A DNA stretch of 64,000 nt from Brucella sp. BE17. GTDB lineage: Bacteria; Pseudomonadota; Alphaproteobacteria; Rhizobiales; Rhizobiaceae. The notes under the pieces were generated by a model. It was not told the DNA's origin. It made no database searches and was given only the letters and a program-made list of their open reading frames with translations. The stretch covers positions 1,240,001 through 1,304,000 of the forward strand of contig NZ_CP154467.1 in assembly GCF_039545455.1 (NCBI RefSeq), in the 5' to 3' direction. Below are positions 1-9,906 of the stretch, piece after piece. Made by a program: the position numbers and the translations under genes. Positions within the stretch are counted from its first letter, which is position 1, and each line of letters begins with the position of its first letter.

Positions 1-758
1 ACCGTGCCTTCGCCCGGCCCCTGCCCGAACCAGCCGCCACGCAGGATCGCCTCGCGTCCAGCATCGACCTGAAACGTGTCGCCCTCGCCCGTCATGAAGC
101 GGTTGATACGGCCTGCCACGTGATCGAACATCAAATAGGCACCAAAGGCACCAAATACCGCAAGTCCGCCTAGCATCAATATCCAGAACAGCGGTAGCCC
201 CGCAAGAAAGAACATTGCACCCCATGTACCGGTGGTAAGCATGGTCTGCCCAAGATCAGGCTGGAGCACAAGAAGCCCAACCGTCACGCAAAACAGCAAC
301 ATGGCGAGGAAATAGCCCGGCATTTCGCCGCCGCGCTCACGCTCGGAAAAAAGCCATGCGCAGACGACCACGAAAGCAGGCTTCATGAATTCGGACGGCT
401 GAATGGAAATGCCCAAGATCGAAACCCAGCGCCGCGCACCCTTGACCTCGATACCAAAAAACAGCGCTGCGACCATAAGAACAAGCGAAATGCCAAGCAA
501 AATCAATGCGAAGCGCCGCACCTGTCGCTGTGACAGGAACGAAACGCCGATCATGACGGCGATTGCCGGCACCATGAAGAAAATCTGCCGCTCCACGAAA
601 TGAAAGCCATCAAGCCCGATACGCTGCGCCACGGCAGGACTTGCGGCAAAGGAGAGCAGAATGCCAAGCCCCATCAGGGCAAGACATGCAGCCAGAAAGA
701 AACGGTCGATTGTCCACCACCAGTTGGCAACGGCACCACGGTCAACACGACTTACCAT
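1..758 (-). CDS. ftsW: Peptidoglycan glycosyltransferase FtsW, C-terminus cut by window edge
   Basis: SEDS-family polytopic membrane protein that polymerises lipid II at the division septum together with FtsI. About 252 N-terminal residues are visible: a basic start ([10 protein letters not shown]), then a run of hydrophobic segments, the basic RQVRRFALILLG turn and the SEDS-type stretches SILGISIQPSEFMKP and LLVLQPDLGQT. The C-terminal third lies outside the window. The ATG at 758 shares one base with the murD stop (TAATG), so the two are translationally coupled, and an AGGGGA Shine-Dalgarno lies just upstream. Last gene of the dcw block seen here; murG would be expected next. Identity is secure from sequence and position. 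Confidence 0.93.
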   Translation of the reverse strand, partial: MVSRVDRGAVANWWWTIDRFFLAACLALMGLGILLSFAASPAVAQRIGLDGFHFVERQIFFMVPAIAVMIGVSFLSQRQVRRFALILLGISLVLMVAALFFGIEVKGARRWVSILGISIQPSEFMKPAFVVVCAWLFSERERGGEMPGYFLAMLLFCVTVGLLVLQPDLGQTMLTTGTWGAMFFLAGLPLFWILMLGGLAVFGAFGAYLMFDHVAGRINRFMTGEGDTFQVDAGREAILRGGWFGQGPGEGT

Positions 759-2161
759 TAGCTTTCCCCTCCAATTGAGACGACGCCGGGCAGCGACAAC
801 ACGGCGGTGCGAAACGCATCCCCACGCTTTTCAAAATTCTGGAACTGATCGAAGCTTGCGCAGGCAGGAGACAGCAGAACCACCGGCTCGCTTGCCGCAT
901 CATTGCCCGCATCGCGCGCGGCATGTTCAACGGCAATTGCCAGCGTGTCAGAAATCTCGAACGCGACCCCATCACCGAGGGCTGCCGCAAATTGTGCCGC
1001 CGCTTCACCGATGAGATAAGCTTTGGCAATGCGCGGGAAAAAGCCCGCAAGCGAAGCGATCCCGCCGGATTTCGGAACCCCTCCGGCAATCCAGTAAATA
1101 TTTTTGGCAAAAGACGACAGAGCCGGTGCCGTAGCTTCGGCATTGGTTGCCTTGGAATCATTGACGAACAGCACCTTGCCGCGTTTTCCCACCTGCTCCA
1201 TACGATGCGCAAGACCGGGAAAACTTTTCAGCCCCGCACGGATTTCTTCGAGGCTCAAGCCCACCGCGAGACAGGAAACGATTGCGGCAAGCGCATTCTG
1301 CGCATTGTGCGCACCGCGCAGCGAACCGATCCCTTCAAGCGTTGCCAGCTCCGAAACCGCACCATCCTCAGCATGGAACAGGTTTGAACCTTCGGCAAAA
1401 TAACCGTTTTCAAGGTGCTTTTCTTTGGAAATCCGCTCGACATTCACGCCCTGCGCCGCCAGTTTTTCGGCAATCGCCATGCAATAAAGATCGTCCACGC
1501 CGACAATAGCCGTCCCGCTTTTCGCAACCAGCCGCTCCTTGATCGCAGCATAGTTTTCCATCGAACCATGCCGGTCGAGGTGATCGGGCGTCAGGTTTAA
1601 AAGAATACCTGCCGTCGGATTGAGCGATGGTGCCAGATCGACCTGATAAGACGAGCATTCGATCACATAAAAACGATTCCGTGCGGGCGGATCGAGTGTC
1701 AGTATGGCGGTTCCGATATTGCCGCCAAGCTGCATATCGCGACCTGACGCCTTGATGATATGGGCAATCAGCGCCGTGGTGGTGGATTTACCATTGGTGC
1801 CGGTAATGGCCACAAACGGACAATCGGGCGCAACCTTGTTGCGCTCCCGCACGAACAATTCCACATCGCCGATGATTTCAACATCTGCCGCCCTTGCAAG
1901 ATCGACGCTCCAGTGGGGCTTCGGGTGCGTCAAAGGCACGCCAGGCGACAACACGAAGGCATCGAACTGCGACCAGTCGGCCTTTTTGAGATCGCCAGTG
2001 GCAATACCAGCGCTCTGCGCACGCGCAACACTGTCGGGATTGTCATCCCAGGCGATAATCCTTGCGCCGCCCGCGACAATAGCTTTTGCCGTGGCAATAC
2101 CCGACCCACCCAATCCGAAGAGCGCGACAGTCTTGTGTTCAAGAGCGGTGATCGGGATCAT
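758..2161 (-). CDS. murD: UDP-N-acetylmuramoylalanine--D-glutamate ligase
   Basis: Cytoplasmic Mur ligase that adds D-glutamate to UDP-MurNAc-L-Ala using ATP. It has 467 residues, usual for MurD. An N-terminal Rossmann-like segment has GLGGSG at 16-21. The ATP P-loop GTNGKSTT is at 121-128, and the central-domain stretch [12 protein letters not shown] is near 189-200. The C-terminal domain contains [12 protein letters not shown]. It starts 12 bp after the mraY stop and ends in the TAATG overlap with ftsW, so it belongs to a single polycistronic dcw transcript. Nothing is missing from the catalytic motifs. Confidence 0.97.
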   Translation of the reverse strand: MIPITALEHKTVALFGLGGSGIATAKAIVAGGARIIAWDDNPDSVARAQSAGIATGDLKKADWSQFDAFVLSPGVPLTHPKPHWSVDLARAADVEIIGDVELFVRERNKVAPDCPFVAITGTNGKSTTTALIAHIIKASGRDMQLGGNIGTAILTLDPPARNRFYVIECSSYQVDLAPSLNPTAGILLNLTPDHLDRHGSMENYAAIKERLVAKSGTAIVGVDDLYCMAIAEKLAAQGVNVERISKEKHLENGYFAEGSNLFHAEDGAVSELATLEGIGSLRGAHNAQNALAAIVSCLAVGLSLEEIRAGLKSFPGLAHRMEQVGKRGKVLFVNDSKATNAEATAPALSSFAKNIYWIAGGVPKSGGIASLAGFFPRIAKAYLIGEAAAQFAAALGDGVAFEISDTLAIAVEHAARDAGNDAASEPVVLLSPACASFDQFQNFEKRGDAFRTAVLSLPGVVSIGGES

Positions 2162-2173
2162 TTCTGTGGCCTG

Positions 2174-3256
2174 TTACCTGAGCTTCAATGTCGAAAGGCC
2201 GATCATGGCGAGAATAATCGCGACGATCCAGAAGCGGATCACCACCTGACTTTCCGTCCAGCCCTTCTTTTCAAAGTGATGATGGATCGGTGCCATCAGG
2301 AAGACGCGCTTGCCCGTCATCTTGAAGGATGCGACCTGAATGATGACCGACATCGCCTCAACCACGAACAGTCCGCCAATGATGGCCAGAACGATTTCGT
2401 GCTTTGTAGCAACAGCCACAGTGCCAAGCATACCGCCCAGCGCCAGCGATCCGGTATCGCCCATGAAAATCGCGGCGGGCGGCGCATTGAACCAGAGGAA
2501 GCCAAGGCCAGCGCCGATCACAGCGCCCAAGACCACGGCAAGTTCGCCCGTGCCCGGAACAAAGTGGATTTGCAGATAATCAGCAAAGATCGCATTACCG
2601 GAAAGATAGGCGATGAAGCCGAAGGAGGCGGCCGCAACCATCACCGGCACGATGGCCAGACCGTCAAGCCCATCAGTCAGGTTGACCGCATTGCCCGCGC
2701 CGACCATGACGAATGCCGCGAACGGAATGAAGAACCAGCCGAGATTGAACACGAACTGTTTGACAAAGGGGAAAGTCAGCGATGAAGAGAACGGCTCCTG
2801 CCCTGCCCGCATGATGATAAAGGCGGCAATGGCAGCAATCAGAAACTCGATTCCAAGTCGCGCCTTGCCTGAAAAGCCCTTATCAGACTGTTTGGTGACT
2901 TTAAGGTAATCGTCATAAAAGCCGATTGCACCGAAACCCACCGTCACCATAAGCACGACCCAGACATAGACGCTTGCGAGATTGGCCCAGAAAAAACACG
3001 ACACCAGAATGCCGGTCATGATCATCAGCCCACCCATTGTGGGGGTGCCAGCCTTCTTGAAATGGGTCTGCGGTCCATCGGCGCGGATCGGCTGGCCCTT
3101 GCCCTGCCGCGTGCGCAACGAATTGATGATCGCAGGTCCAAACAGGAACACGATCAAAGCCGAGGTGATCATCGCTCCGCCGGTTCGGAATGTGATGTAA
3201 CGAAACACATTCAACGGTGTCATGTGTTCGGCAAAAGCGGTAAGCATCATTAACAT
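2174..3256 (-). CDS. mraY: Phospho-N-acetylmuramoyl-pentapeptide transferase
   Basis: Integral membrane enzyme that moves phospho-MurNAc-pentapeptide from UDP to undecaprenyl phosphate, forming lipid I. The 360-residue length is typical. About ten hydrophobic helices are evident. Family signatures present are the DDYLK motif (YDDYLK at 114-119), [10 protein letters not shown] near 192-201 and the C-terminal HHHFEKKGW loop. The ATG at 3256 follows a GAGGGG Shine-Dalgarno. It sits 24 bp after murF and 12 bp before murD, in the same operon. Confidence 0.97.
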   Translation of the reverse strand: MLMMLTAFAEHMTPLNVFRYITFRTGGAMITSALIVFLFGPAIINSLRTRQGKGQPIRADGPQTHFKKAGTPTMGGLMIMTGILVSCFFWANLASVYVWVVLMVTVGFGAIGFYDDYLKVTKQSDKGFSGKARLGIEFLIAAIAAFIIMRAGQEPFSSSLTFPFVKQFVFNLGWFFIPFAAFVMVGAGNAVNLTDGLDGLAIVPVMVAAASFGFIAYLSGNAIFADYLQIHFVPGTGELAVVLGAVIGAGLGFLWFNAPPAAIFMGDTGSLALGGMLGTVAVATKHEIVLAIIGGLFVVEAMSVIIQVASFKMTGKRVFLMAPIHHHFEKKGWTESQVVIRFWIVAIILAMIGLSTLKLR

Positions 3257-3280
3257 ATGAGAAAGACCCCTCGAAAACCG

Positions 3281-4741
3281 CTATTCCGCCGCAACAACCG
3301 GCGGGAATTTGGCGGTCAGCGCCTTGACAATTTTGGCAAACCCGACTCCTTGCGATGATTTCACCATGATGACATCACCCGGACGGACTGCCTTGACGAC
3401 AAGCGGCAATAATTCTTCGGTGCTCTGCCTGTATTCGGTGTGAATTTCAACCGGCAAGGCATTTTTGAGCACTGACATTTCATGTCCCGCGATGAAAAGT
3501 GCATTCACGTCCGCGTCCACAATCGGTCGCGCCAGATCGGCATGCAGCTTGCCGGACTGGCGACCCAGTTCCAGCATATCGCCCAAAACCGCAATGCGGC
3601 GGCCCTTTTGTCCTCTGGGCGCATTTTCCGGTGGCGTTGTCTGCAACAGCGCAAGCGAGGCCCGCATTGAGGTCGGATTGGCGTTATAGCTCTCATCGAT
3701 CAGCGTGAATGTGCCGCCATCGGAATGCTGAAGCACATGCCGCGCGCCGCGACCCCCTTCCGCAGAAAGTGTTGCCATAGCAAGCGTCACCTTGGCGACA
3801 TCAGCCCCGGCAAGGTCGGCGGCACCCAACACGGCAAGCATGTTCTGCACGATATGGCGGCCCGGCATACCTACCTTGACCAGCGCTTCGTCATTGCCGA
3901 TCTTCACCGTCATGCAGGAACAGGCGGCATGAAGCTTGACGTCACGCAGTCGATAATTGGAACGCGCATTCTCGCCAAATGTTACGATATGTTCCACACC
4001 GGCTTGTGTGGCCAATTCTTCAAGTTGCTTGAAACGCTTATCATCGCGGTTGAGCAACGCGTAACCGCCCGGAACGATGCCCTCAAAAATTTCTGCCTTG
4101 GCGCTGGCAATTTCCTCGAGATTAGCGAAATGTCCGAGATGCGCAGGTGCAACCAGCGTGATCATCGCAATATGCGGGCGCACCATCTTCACCAGCGGCC
4201 TGATTTCATCGGCATGGTTCATACCGATTTCGAAAATGCCGTAATCGGTGTCATGTGGCATCCGTGCAAGCGTCAGCGGCACACCCCAGTGATTGTTGAA
4301 CGAGGCCACCGAGGCATGCACCTTGCCTTCCTCAGAAAGCACATGGCGCAACGCTTCCTTGGTCGTCGTCTTGCCGACCGAACCCGTCACCGCAATGATC
4401 TGCGCCTTTGAGCGCGCACGCGAGGCTACGCCCAGTTTCGTGAGTGCTTCGAGCACATCATCGACGACGATCATCGGCACTTTGACATTACCGAAAGCAG
4501 GCAGGCGATGTTCAGCCACCACCAGAAGCCCTGCCCCTGCCGCCATTGCCGACGTTGCAAAATCATGGCCATCGAACTGATCACCCTTGATCGCGAAAAA
4601 CGCTTCGCCGGGTTTGAGCGTACGGCTGTCGATGGAAATGCCGGTAATGCCAACGGGGAACGTGCCAACCGGCCTTCCCTCCATCGCTTCCACCATATCA
4701 TCACAAGTCCAGAGCCAGGTGCTCATTTTCCGGTCGCTCAT
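3281..4741 (-). CDS. murF: UDP-N-acetylmuramoyl-tripeptide--D-alanyl-D-alanine ligase
   Basis: Mur ligase that adds D-Ala-D-Ala to complete the UDP-MurNAc-pentapeptide. It has 486 residues. The N-terminal domain ([17 protein letters not shown]) binds the UDP-sugar, the P-loop is [12 protein letters not shown], and the conserved [11 protein letters not shown] stretch lies in the last third. The ATG overlaps the murE stop by four bases (ATGA), the classic arrangement for translational coupling. A second in-frame ATG six codons in (MSTWLW) is a possible alternative start. Confidence 0.96.
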   Translation of the reverse strand: MSDRKMSTWLWTCDDMVEAMEGRPVGTFPVGITGISIDSRTLKPGEAFFAIKGDQFDGHDFATSAMAAGAGLLVVAEHRLPAFGNVKVPMIVVDDVLEALTKLGVASRARSKAQIIAVTGSVGKTTTKEALRHVLSEEGKVHASVASFNNHWGVPLTLARMPHDTDYGIFEIGMNHADEIRPLVKMVRPHIAMITLVAPAHLGHFANLEEIASAKAEIFEGIVPGGYALLNRDDKRFKQLEELATQAGVEHIVTFGENARSNYRLRDVKLHAACSCMTVKIGNDEALVKVGMPGRHIVQNMLAVLGAADLAGADVAKVTLAMATLSAEGGRGARHVLQHSDGGTFTLIDESYNANPTSMRASLALLQTTPPENAPRGQKGRRIAVLGDMLELGRQSGKLHADLARPIVDADVNALFIAGHEMSVLKNALPVEIHTEYRQSTEELLPLVVKAVRPGDVIMVKSSQGVGFAKIVKALTAKFPPVVAAE

Positions 4742-6204
4742 GCCTTATGCTCCTCAAGACGCGCCGCAAGGGCAGCTGCGACCTCGGCATGATCAGAGAA
4801 TGGCAATGTGAGATCACCAACGATCTGGCCTTCCTCATGGCCCTTGCCCGCAACCACCAGCGTATCGCCCGGCATCATCATGGAAACGGCGGTAAAGATG
4901 GCTTCCCGGCGATCACCGATTTCGGTAGCGCCTGGGGCTGCCGCCATGATTTCAGACCGGATCTGTGCGGGCACTTCCGAACGCGGATTGTCATCGGTGA
5001 CGATAGCGACATCGGCAAGACGGGCTGCAATTTCACCCATGATCGAACGCTTGCCCTTGTCTCGATCTCCGCCGCAGCCGAACACCACGATTACCCGGCC
5101 CGTGGTAAACGGACGCACGGATGTGAGAACATTTTCAAGCGCTTCTGGCTTATGCGCATAATCGACGTAGGCGGGCGCACCCTCTTCCGTGGCGCCGACC
5201 AGATCAAGCCGCCCCGGTGCGCCCTTAAGGCGTTCAAGCGCGCGCATGGCTGCTGCCGCAGGCACGCCTGTCACCATGGCAAGCCCTGCCGAAACAAGCG
5301 CATTGGCAACCTGAAAATCACCGGCCAACGGCAATTCGATTTCAAAAATCTCGTCACCGATGCGCACTTCGACGTGCTGGCGAAAACGCCCATGCTCGAT
5401 GCGCTTGACGGTAATGAACTCGCCTTTGCGACCCACAGTCTTCACATCGCAGCCAGCGGCACGAGCTGCTGCAATCGCCTGCGGCGAAAACTGGTCGTCG
5501 GCAAAAATGATCGCGGGCGCACCCTTGGGCAAAAGTGTATCGAAAAGGCGCATTTTTGCACCAAGGTATTCCTCGATCGTCGCATGGTAATCCATGTGAT
5601 CGCGGCCCAGATTGGTGAAAGCGCCCGCAGTCAGTTTCACGCCATCAAGGCGGCGCTGGTCGAGCCCGTGCGAGGAGGCTTCCATGGCGGCATGCGTGAC
5701 ACCCTCACGGCCAAGCTCGGCGAGAAGGCGATGCAGCTCGACCGGATCAGGCGTAGTCAGCGAATTATAATCGCTGCGGGTCGGTGAAAACACACCCGTC
5801 GTGCCGATATTGGCAGCGGGAAAACCCGCATAGGCCCAGATCTGGCGCGTGAAGGAGGCGACCGAAGTCTTGCCGCTGGTGCCTGTCACGGCCACCATGA
5901 TTTCAGGCTGCTGTCCATAGAACTGAGCTGCGAGCGTGGCCAGCGCATGGCGAGGGTCTTCCACATACAAAACGGGAACGCCTGCATCGGCAATGATCGC
6001 GTCCTTGGCAGCAATGACGGCACTCGCGCCGCGCTTGATCGCATCAGTTGCAAAAGACGCACCATCGGCTTTGACGCCTTTGAGTGCCGCAAAAAGAAAA
6101 CCGCGCTCGACCTTGCGGGAATCCGAAGTCACGCCGGTGATTTCCACCTCGCCGTCATTGCCGGAGGCCAGTTCCTTGAAAAGAGCGATTTCCTTCAGTT
6201 TCAT
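4738..6204 (-). CDS. murE: UDP-N-acetylmuramoyl-tripeptide synthetase (meso-DAP adding)
   Basis: Mur ligase adding meso-diaminopimelate to UDP-MurNAc-L-Ala-D-Glu. I place the start at the ATG at 6204 (MKLKEIALF, 488 residues). The frame stays open to a TTG at 6258, but that extension runs into a palindromic repeat and looks non-coding. P-loop [12 protein letters not shown] is visible, as is DNPR (in [11 protein letters not shown]), the signature of DAP-specific MurE enzymes. A 153-bp gap holding the repeat separates it from ftsI, the only sizeable interruption in the cluster; downstream it overlaps murF by 4 bp. Confidence 0.95.
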   Translation of the reverse strand: MKLKEIALFKELASGNDGEVEITGVTSDSRKVERGFLFAALKGVKADGASFATDAIKRGASAVIAAKDAIIADAGVPVLYVEDPRHALATLAAQFYGQQPEIMVAVTGTSGKTSVASFTRQIWAYAGFPAANIGTTGVFSPTRSDYNSLTTPDPVELHRLLAELGREGVTHAAMEASSHGLDQRRLDGVKLTAGAFTNLGRDHMDYHATIEEYLGAKMRLFDTLLPKGAPAIIFADDQFSPQAIAAARAAGCDVKTVGRKGEFITVKRIEHGRFRQHVEVRIGDEIFEIELPLAGDFQVANALVSAGLAMVTGVPAAAAMRALERLKGAPGRLDLVGATEEGAPAYVDYAHKPEALENVLTSVRPFTTGRVIVVFGCGGDRDKGKRSIMGEIAARLADVAIVTDDNPRSEVPAQIRSEIMAAAPGATEIGDRREAIFTAVSMMMPGDTLVVAGKGHEEGQIVGDLTLPFSDHAEVAAALAARLEEHKA

Positions 6205-6245
6205 GGCAATCAAATCCAAATTCCGTTGCGTATCCAGGCTTACCT

Positions 6246-6345
6246 GAGCGCATTTCAATCTAATTGAAGCAGATCCGCGCTCTAACCCATTTTATTCTAA
6301 GCATAGTCTTATCGATCCTCGTGTCGCTCCGATAAGACTTATGCT
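6246..6345. repeat. Composite palindromic repeat inside the dcw cluster
   Basis: Two adjacent inverted repeats fill the ftsI-murE gap. The left one begins GAGCGCATTTCAATCT and ends GATCCGCGCTCT. The right one pairs AGCATAGTCTTATCG (6300-6314) with CGATAAGACTTATGCT (6330-6345). The left arm is almost the same as the left arm of the repeat at 19867-19965, while the right arm is unrelated. This fits the short modular extragenic palindromes (RIME/Bru-RS-like) common in Rhizobiales genomes; family assignment is from memory. Confidence 0.75.
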
Positions 6346-6357
6346 CCCTGACACGAA

Positions 6358-8154
6358 TCAGTCGTATTCGTTGGAAACCATTGCTGGCGATGATTCCTGT
6401 TTAAAATCGGGCGTTTTTGCAAGATTTGCCACAGTTGCTGGCATGGCATCGAGTTCAAAATCAGGCCTCACACCAAGGAATGACGCCGAGCGGCTGATGA
6501 TTTCCGAAACCATGGGGGCAGCGTTGAGACCAGCAGTAGCGCTGAACTTGCCTTCTTCGGGCTTGGGTTCATCGATGATGGTCAGCACCACATATGTCGG
6601 ATCGTCAATCGGAAAAGAAGCCAGAAAGGCATTGAAGCGTACATCCTTGGAATAGCGGCCGTTTACAACCTTTTCCGCCGTTCCAGTCTTGCCACCGACG
6701 CGGTAGCCGGGAACGGTTGCGCGCCTGCCCGAGCCCCCCTGCACGGTCGCGTTCAAGCGATAAAGATAGCGCATATCCGCTGAAACCTGGGGGTGAACGA
6801 CCTGCTTTGCCACTTGCGCGGCTTCGGCTTGAGTGCGGGCAAGGAATGTCGGATCGATGAGCTTGCCGCCATTCATCAGTGCTGCCGCACCGACCGCCGT
6901 CTGCAACGGCGTCGTCATCATGCCATGGCCGAACGAAATGGTCATGGAATGCACCTTTTTCCAGACACGTGGCTCAACGGGACGTGCCACTTCCGGCAGT
7001 TCTGTGTGCATGCGGTCCAGAAGACCCATCTTTTTGAGGAAAGCGCGGTGGCCTTCGATACCGACAGCATCAGCCTCGCGACCCGAACCGATATTGGAGG
7101 AATAGATAAAGACTTCCGCCAATGTCAGTACACGGCCCTTGCCGTGAAAGTCACGAATGGTCTGTCGACCGAACACCAGCGGGCGCGAAGCGTCGAATTT
7201 CGATTGCAGACCGAACTTGCCCGAATCGAGTGCCATGGCGGTCGTGAAGGTTTTGATGGTCGAGCCCATTTCATAGGTGCCTGCCGTCATCCGGTTCAGA
7301 CGGTCCTTGTCGAGCGCATGCACCGGATTGTTCGGGTCAAAGTCAGGCACCGAAGCCATGGCTACGACTTCGCCGGTTTTCACATTCAGCACAACAGCGC
7401 CAGCAGCGATCGCGCGGTAACGCTCCATCGCCTTCACAAGTACATCGCGCATAATGTGCTGCACGCGAATATCGATTGCCAGGCGCACCGGTTGAAGTGA
7501 TTGCCCCGTGGCAAGCCCAACGGACCGCAGATCAGTCAAGCCTAGCGAATCGATATACTTCTCCATGCCCGCAATGCCCTGATTATCGACATTGACGAGA
7601 CCGAGAATATGCGATGCGGTCGGGCCGCCAGGATAGAAGCGGCGCTTTTCGGTCCGGAAACCAATGCCCGGCACACCCAGCGCCATGATCTGGCTCTGCT
7701 GGCGCGGTGTAAGGCCTCGCTTGATCCAGACAAATCCCGCACCGCTTTTAAGACGCCTGTAGGTTGCCTCCCAATCCAGATCAGGCAGCACGGTCGAAAG
7801 CATTTCAATGGTTTCGTCGGGATCTACAATTTTGCGCGGTTCGGCATAAAGTGACGCGGTATTGATGTCGGTCGCAAGGATTTCGCCATTACGATCAAGA
7901 ATATCAGGGCGCGAAGCAAGCTGCTGCACTGCAGGCCCTGATGTCTCTTCGTCCTCGCCGCCAATCCAGCCGAAATAGACGAGCTTGCCACCGATCACAC
8001 CGTAAATGCCGACAAAGCAGACAATCGCCATCCACAGGCGATTGCGCGCGCGGTTACCGTTTTTCTTGCGCAGACCCACAAAAGCGATTTTGTCGCCCGG
8101 CTCTCCCGCAGCAACCTGTTTTCCTTTAATGGAGCGTCCGAATATCCAGCGCAT
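6358..8154 (-). CDS. ftsI: Division-specific penicillin-binding protein 3 (transpeptidase FtsI)
   Basis: Septal peptidoglycan transpeptidase, anchored by one N-terminal membrane helix near residues 40-60 (LWMAIVCFVGIYGVIGG). It has 598 residues. A PBP dimerisation domain follows (LASRPDILDRNGEILA), then the penicillin-binding domain with catalytic STIK at 298-301, SSN at 352-354 and KTGTA at 489-493. It starts 2 bp after the ftsL stop, so the pair is co-translated; its stop is followed by the palindromic repeat before murE. All active-site motifs are intact. Confidence 0.97.
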   Translation of the reverse strand: MRWIFGRSIKGKQVAAGEPGDKIAFVGLRKKNGNRARNRLWMAIVCFVGIYGVIGGKLVYFGWIGGEDEETSGPAVQQLASRPDILDRNGEILATDINTASLYAEPRKIVDPDETIEMLSTVLPDLDWEATYRRLKSGAGFVWIKRGLTPRQQSQIMALGVPGIGFRTEKRRFYPGGPTASHILGLVNVDNQGIAGMEKYIDSLGLTDLRSVGLATGQSLQPVRLAIDIRVQHIMRDVLVKAMERYRAIAAGAVVLNVKTGEVVAMASVPDFDPNNPVHALDKDRLNRMTAGTYEMGSTIKTFTTAMALDSGKFGLQSKFDASRPLVFGRQTIRDFHGKGRVLTLAEVFIYSSNIGSGREADAVGIEGHRAFLKKMGLLDRMHTELPEVARPVEPRVWKKVHSMTISFGHGMMTTPLQTAVGAAALMNGGKLIDPTFLARTQAEAAQVAKQVVHPQVSADMRYLYRLNATVQGGSGRRATVPGYRVGGKTGTAEKVVNGRYSKDVRFNAFLASFPIDDPTYVVLTIIDEPKPEEGKFSATAGLNAAPMVSEIISRSASFLGVRPDFELDAMPATVANLAKTPDFKQESSPAMVSNEYD

Positions 8155-8156
8155 CG

Positions 8157-8558
8157 TCAGTGCCTCGCCCCATTCTTCTTAACGCTACCTGTGGTGATCG
8201 CATCCTCTCCTAGAACGCCACTGGCAAGCAATTCATCGCTGCCGCTGATCAGCTTTTCAATATCGTCGGGCTGGCGTTGCGGAATTTCCTGCGCACCGCG
8301 AATAAGCTGCTCGGCCACAATAGGTTGCAGCTTGAGTTGGTCTGCATAAACGCCTGCAAGGCTCTGCAAACGACCCGGCTGGGTCATGAGCGCCCAGTCA
8401 GCGCGCAACAGCGTAATCGTATCGCGCTCAGAATTGATCTGGCGCTTCAGCTTCGAGATAACGGCGATCTGCTTTTCAGCATCATATTTGATGGTGTAGG
8501 TGACAGTCGCCGCCATCAGCATCGCCGCAATCATGATGAGATCGAAAGTACGCAGCAC
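8157..8558 (-). CDS. ftsL: Cell division protein FtsL
   Basis: Small bitopic division protein of 133 residues. One N-terminal membrane helix (LIMIAAMLMAATVTYTI) is followed by a helical, probably coiled-coil, periplasmic segment (AVISKLKRQINSERDTITLLRAD split over about 25 residues), the usual FtsL shape. Position between rsmH (4-bp gap) and ftsI (2-bp gap) is diagnostic because the sequence itself is poorly conserved. Expected to act with FtsB and FtsQ to activate the FtsW-FtsI synthase. The C-terminal tail with repeated acidic residues is unremarkable. Confidence 0.9.
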   Translation of the reverse strand: MLRTFDLIMIAAMLMAATVTYTIKYDAEKQIAVISKLKRQINSERDTITLLRADWALMTQPGRLQSLAGVYADQLKLQPIVAEQLIRGAQEIPQRQPDDIEKLISGSDELLASGVLGEDAITTGSVKKNGARH

Positions 8559-8562
8559 TCGT

Positions 8563-9606
8563 TCAACTCCGGGTCAGTTCATGCGTATCGGGCAGCTTTG
8601 GCAAACCGAACAGCGTCAAATCATCTTCAAGGGGCGGATTTTCCGTTCGCAATCCCGCACGCAGTTTTGCTGAACGCGCACGCGGATTGCGGGTCTCTTC
8701 TTCGGCACCCGGTCCCACCGCTCCCTTGACCGCAGGCGTAAAGCTTGCATGGCGGATATGGGTTTGCGGCAAATGCCGCGACCCTGACTGCCCACCAGCA
8801 CGATCGGCAAAGAAGCGTTTGACCATGCGGTCTTCCAGCGAATGGAATGTGACGACGACCAATCGTCCGCCAGGTTTGAGCACCCGTTCGGCCGCAAGAA
8901 GCGCACGCGCAAGTTCCCCCAGTTCATCATTTACATAGACGCGCAGGGCCTGAAAAACCCGCGTTGCCGGATGGATACGATCCTTGGGGTGACGCCCAAC
9001 CAGCGCTTCAATGGCATTGGCAAGATCAAGCGTGCGCATGAAAGGCTGTGCCTCACGGCGCTTTTCGATCATACGCGCAATACGCCCAGCCTGCCGTTCC
9101 TCGCCTAAAAAATTGAAGATGCGCGCCAGATCACCCATTTTGAAGCGGTTGACAACATCGGCAGCACTTGGGCCTTGTGCGGACATGCGCATATCGAGCG
9201 GACCGTCCTTCTGGAAGGAAAAGCCGCGCTCGGCTTCATCGATTTGCATCGAGGAAACACCGATATCAAGCACAATGCCGTCCACCTTCTGGCCCTCTCC
9301 CTTTACACTTGCAATTGCTTCATCAAGTGCCGAAAACCGGCCCTCCACCAGCGTAAGCCGCCCCGGAAACTGCTGTTCTATCGCCCGGCCTGCAACAATC
9401 GCCGTCGGATCGCGATCAATCGCGATTACTTCAGCACCATAGTCCAGAATATGCCGCGTATAACCGCCCGCACCGAACGTTCCATCAACAATGACCATAC
9501 CCGCCAGAGGCTTGAGCGCATCAATCACCTCAGCCATCAGCACCGGGATATGACGGATTTCAGCCCCTTCGGCTTGAGATGTTTCTCCGCCGGGGCTCTC
9601 CATCAT
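8563..9606 (-). CDS. rsmH: 16S rRNA (cytosine-1402-N4)-methyltransferase
   Basis: SAM-dependent enzyme (formerly MraW) that methylates N4 of C1402 in the 16S rRNA decoding centre. It has 347 residues. The SAM site [15 protein letters not shown] is near residue 40, and IGVSSMQID, the family signature around the substrate pocket, follows further on; [16 protein letters not shown] lies in the C-terminal part. An AAAGGA Shine-Dalgarno precedes paired ATGs at 9606 and 9603. It is the first gene of the dcw block here; the mraZ gene usually found upstream is not present. Confidence 0.96.
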   Translation of the reverse strand: MMESPGGETSQAEGAEIRHIPVLMAEVIDALKPLAGMVIVDGTFGAGGYTRHILDYGAEVIAIDRDPTAIVAGRAIEQQFPGRLTLVEGRFSALDEAIASVKGEGQKVDGIVLDIGVSSMQIDEAERGFSFQKDGPLDMRMSAQGPSAADVVNRFKMGDLARIFNFLGEERQAGRIARMIEKRREAQPFMRTLDLANAIEALVGRHPKDRIHPATRVFQALRVYVNDELGELARALLAAERVLKPGGRLVVVTFHSLEDRMVKRFFADRAGGQSGSRHLPQTHIRHASFTPAVKGAVGPGAEEETRNPRARSAKLRAGLRTENPPLEDDLTLFGLPKLPDTHELTRS

Positions 9607-9865
9607 TGCGATCCTTTCCCGAGCGACTGCGCCCGTTATCTTCTATGTGACGTGTGGATTCCGACCATTTGCCGCAAACACGGATTCCCAGCACGGTTTC
9701 ATCCATCCGTTATCGGATATTAAGCTTAATGAAGCGTTAGCCTTTGCCGATGAAGGTAGAAAAATCAGTGGATGGACATGACCACCTTTGCAGCAGACCT
9801 GTTCCCGCAATCCCTCTTAACGTCGTTTGGAAAGCGATTGACGCTGCTTTCAAGCAGGCGTATCA

Positions 9866-9890
9866 AATGCTAATAGTTTGCAAGAGCATT
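9866..9890. promoter_or_regulatory. Candidate Mur (manganese) operator before mntH
   Basis: Inverted repeat AATGCT (9866-9871) and AGCATT (9885-9890) around a TTTGCAA core, 17 bp upstream of the mntH start. The position and A/T-rich GCA/TGC half-sites resemble the manganese-responsive sequences bound by the Fur-family regulator Mur in Rhizobiales; mntH is a known Mur target in Brucella. The motif match is from memory. Confidence 0.5.
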
Positions 9891-9906
9891 AAGTGAAAGA
9901 ATTTGT

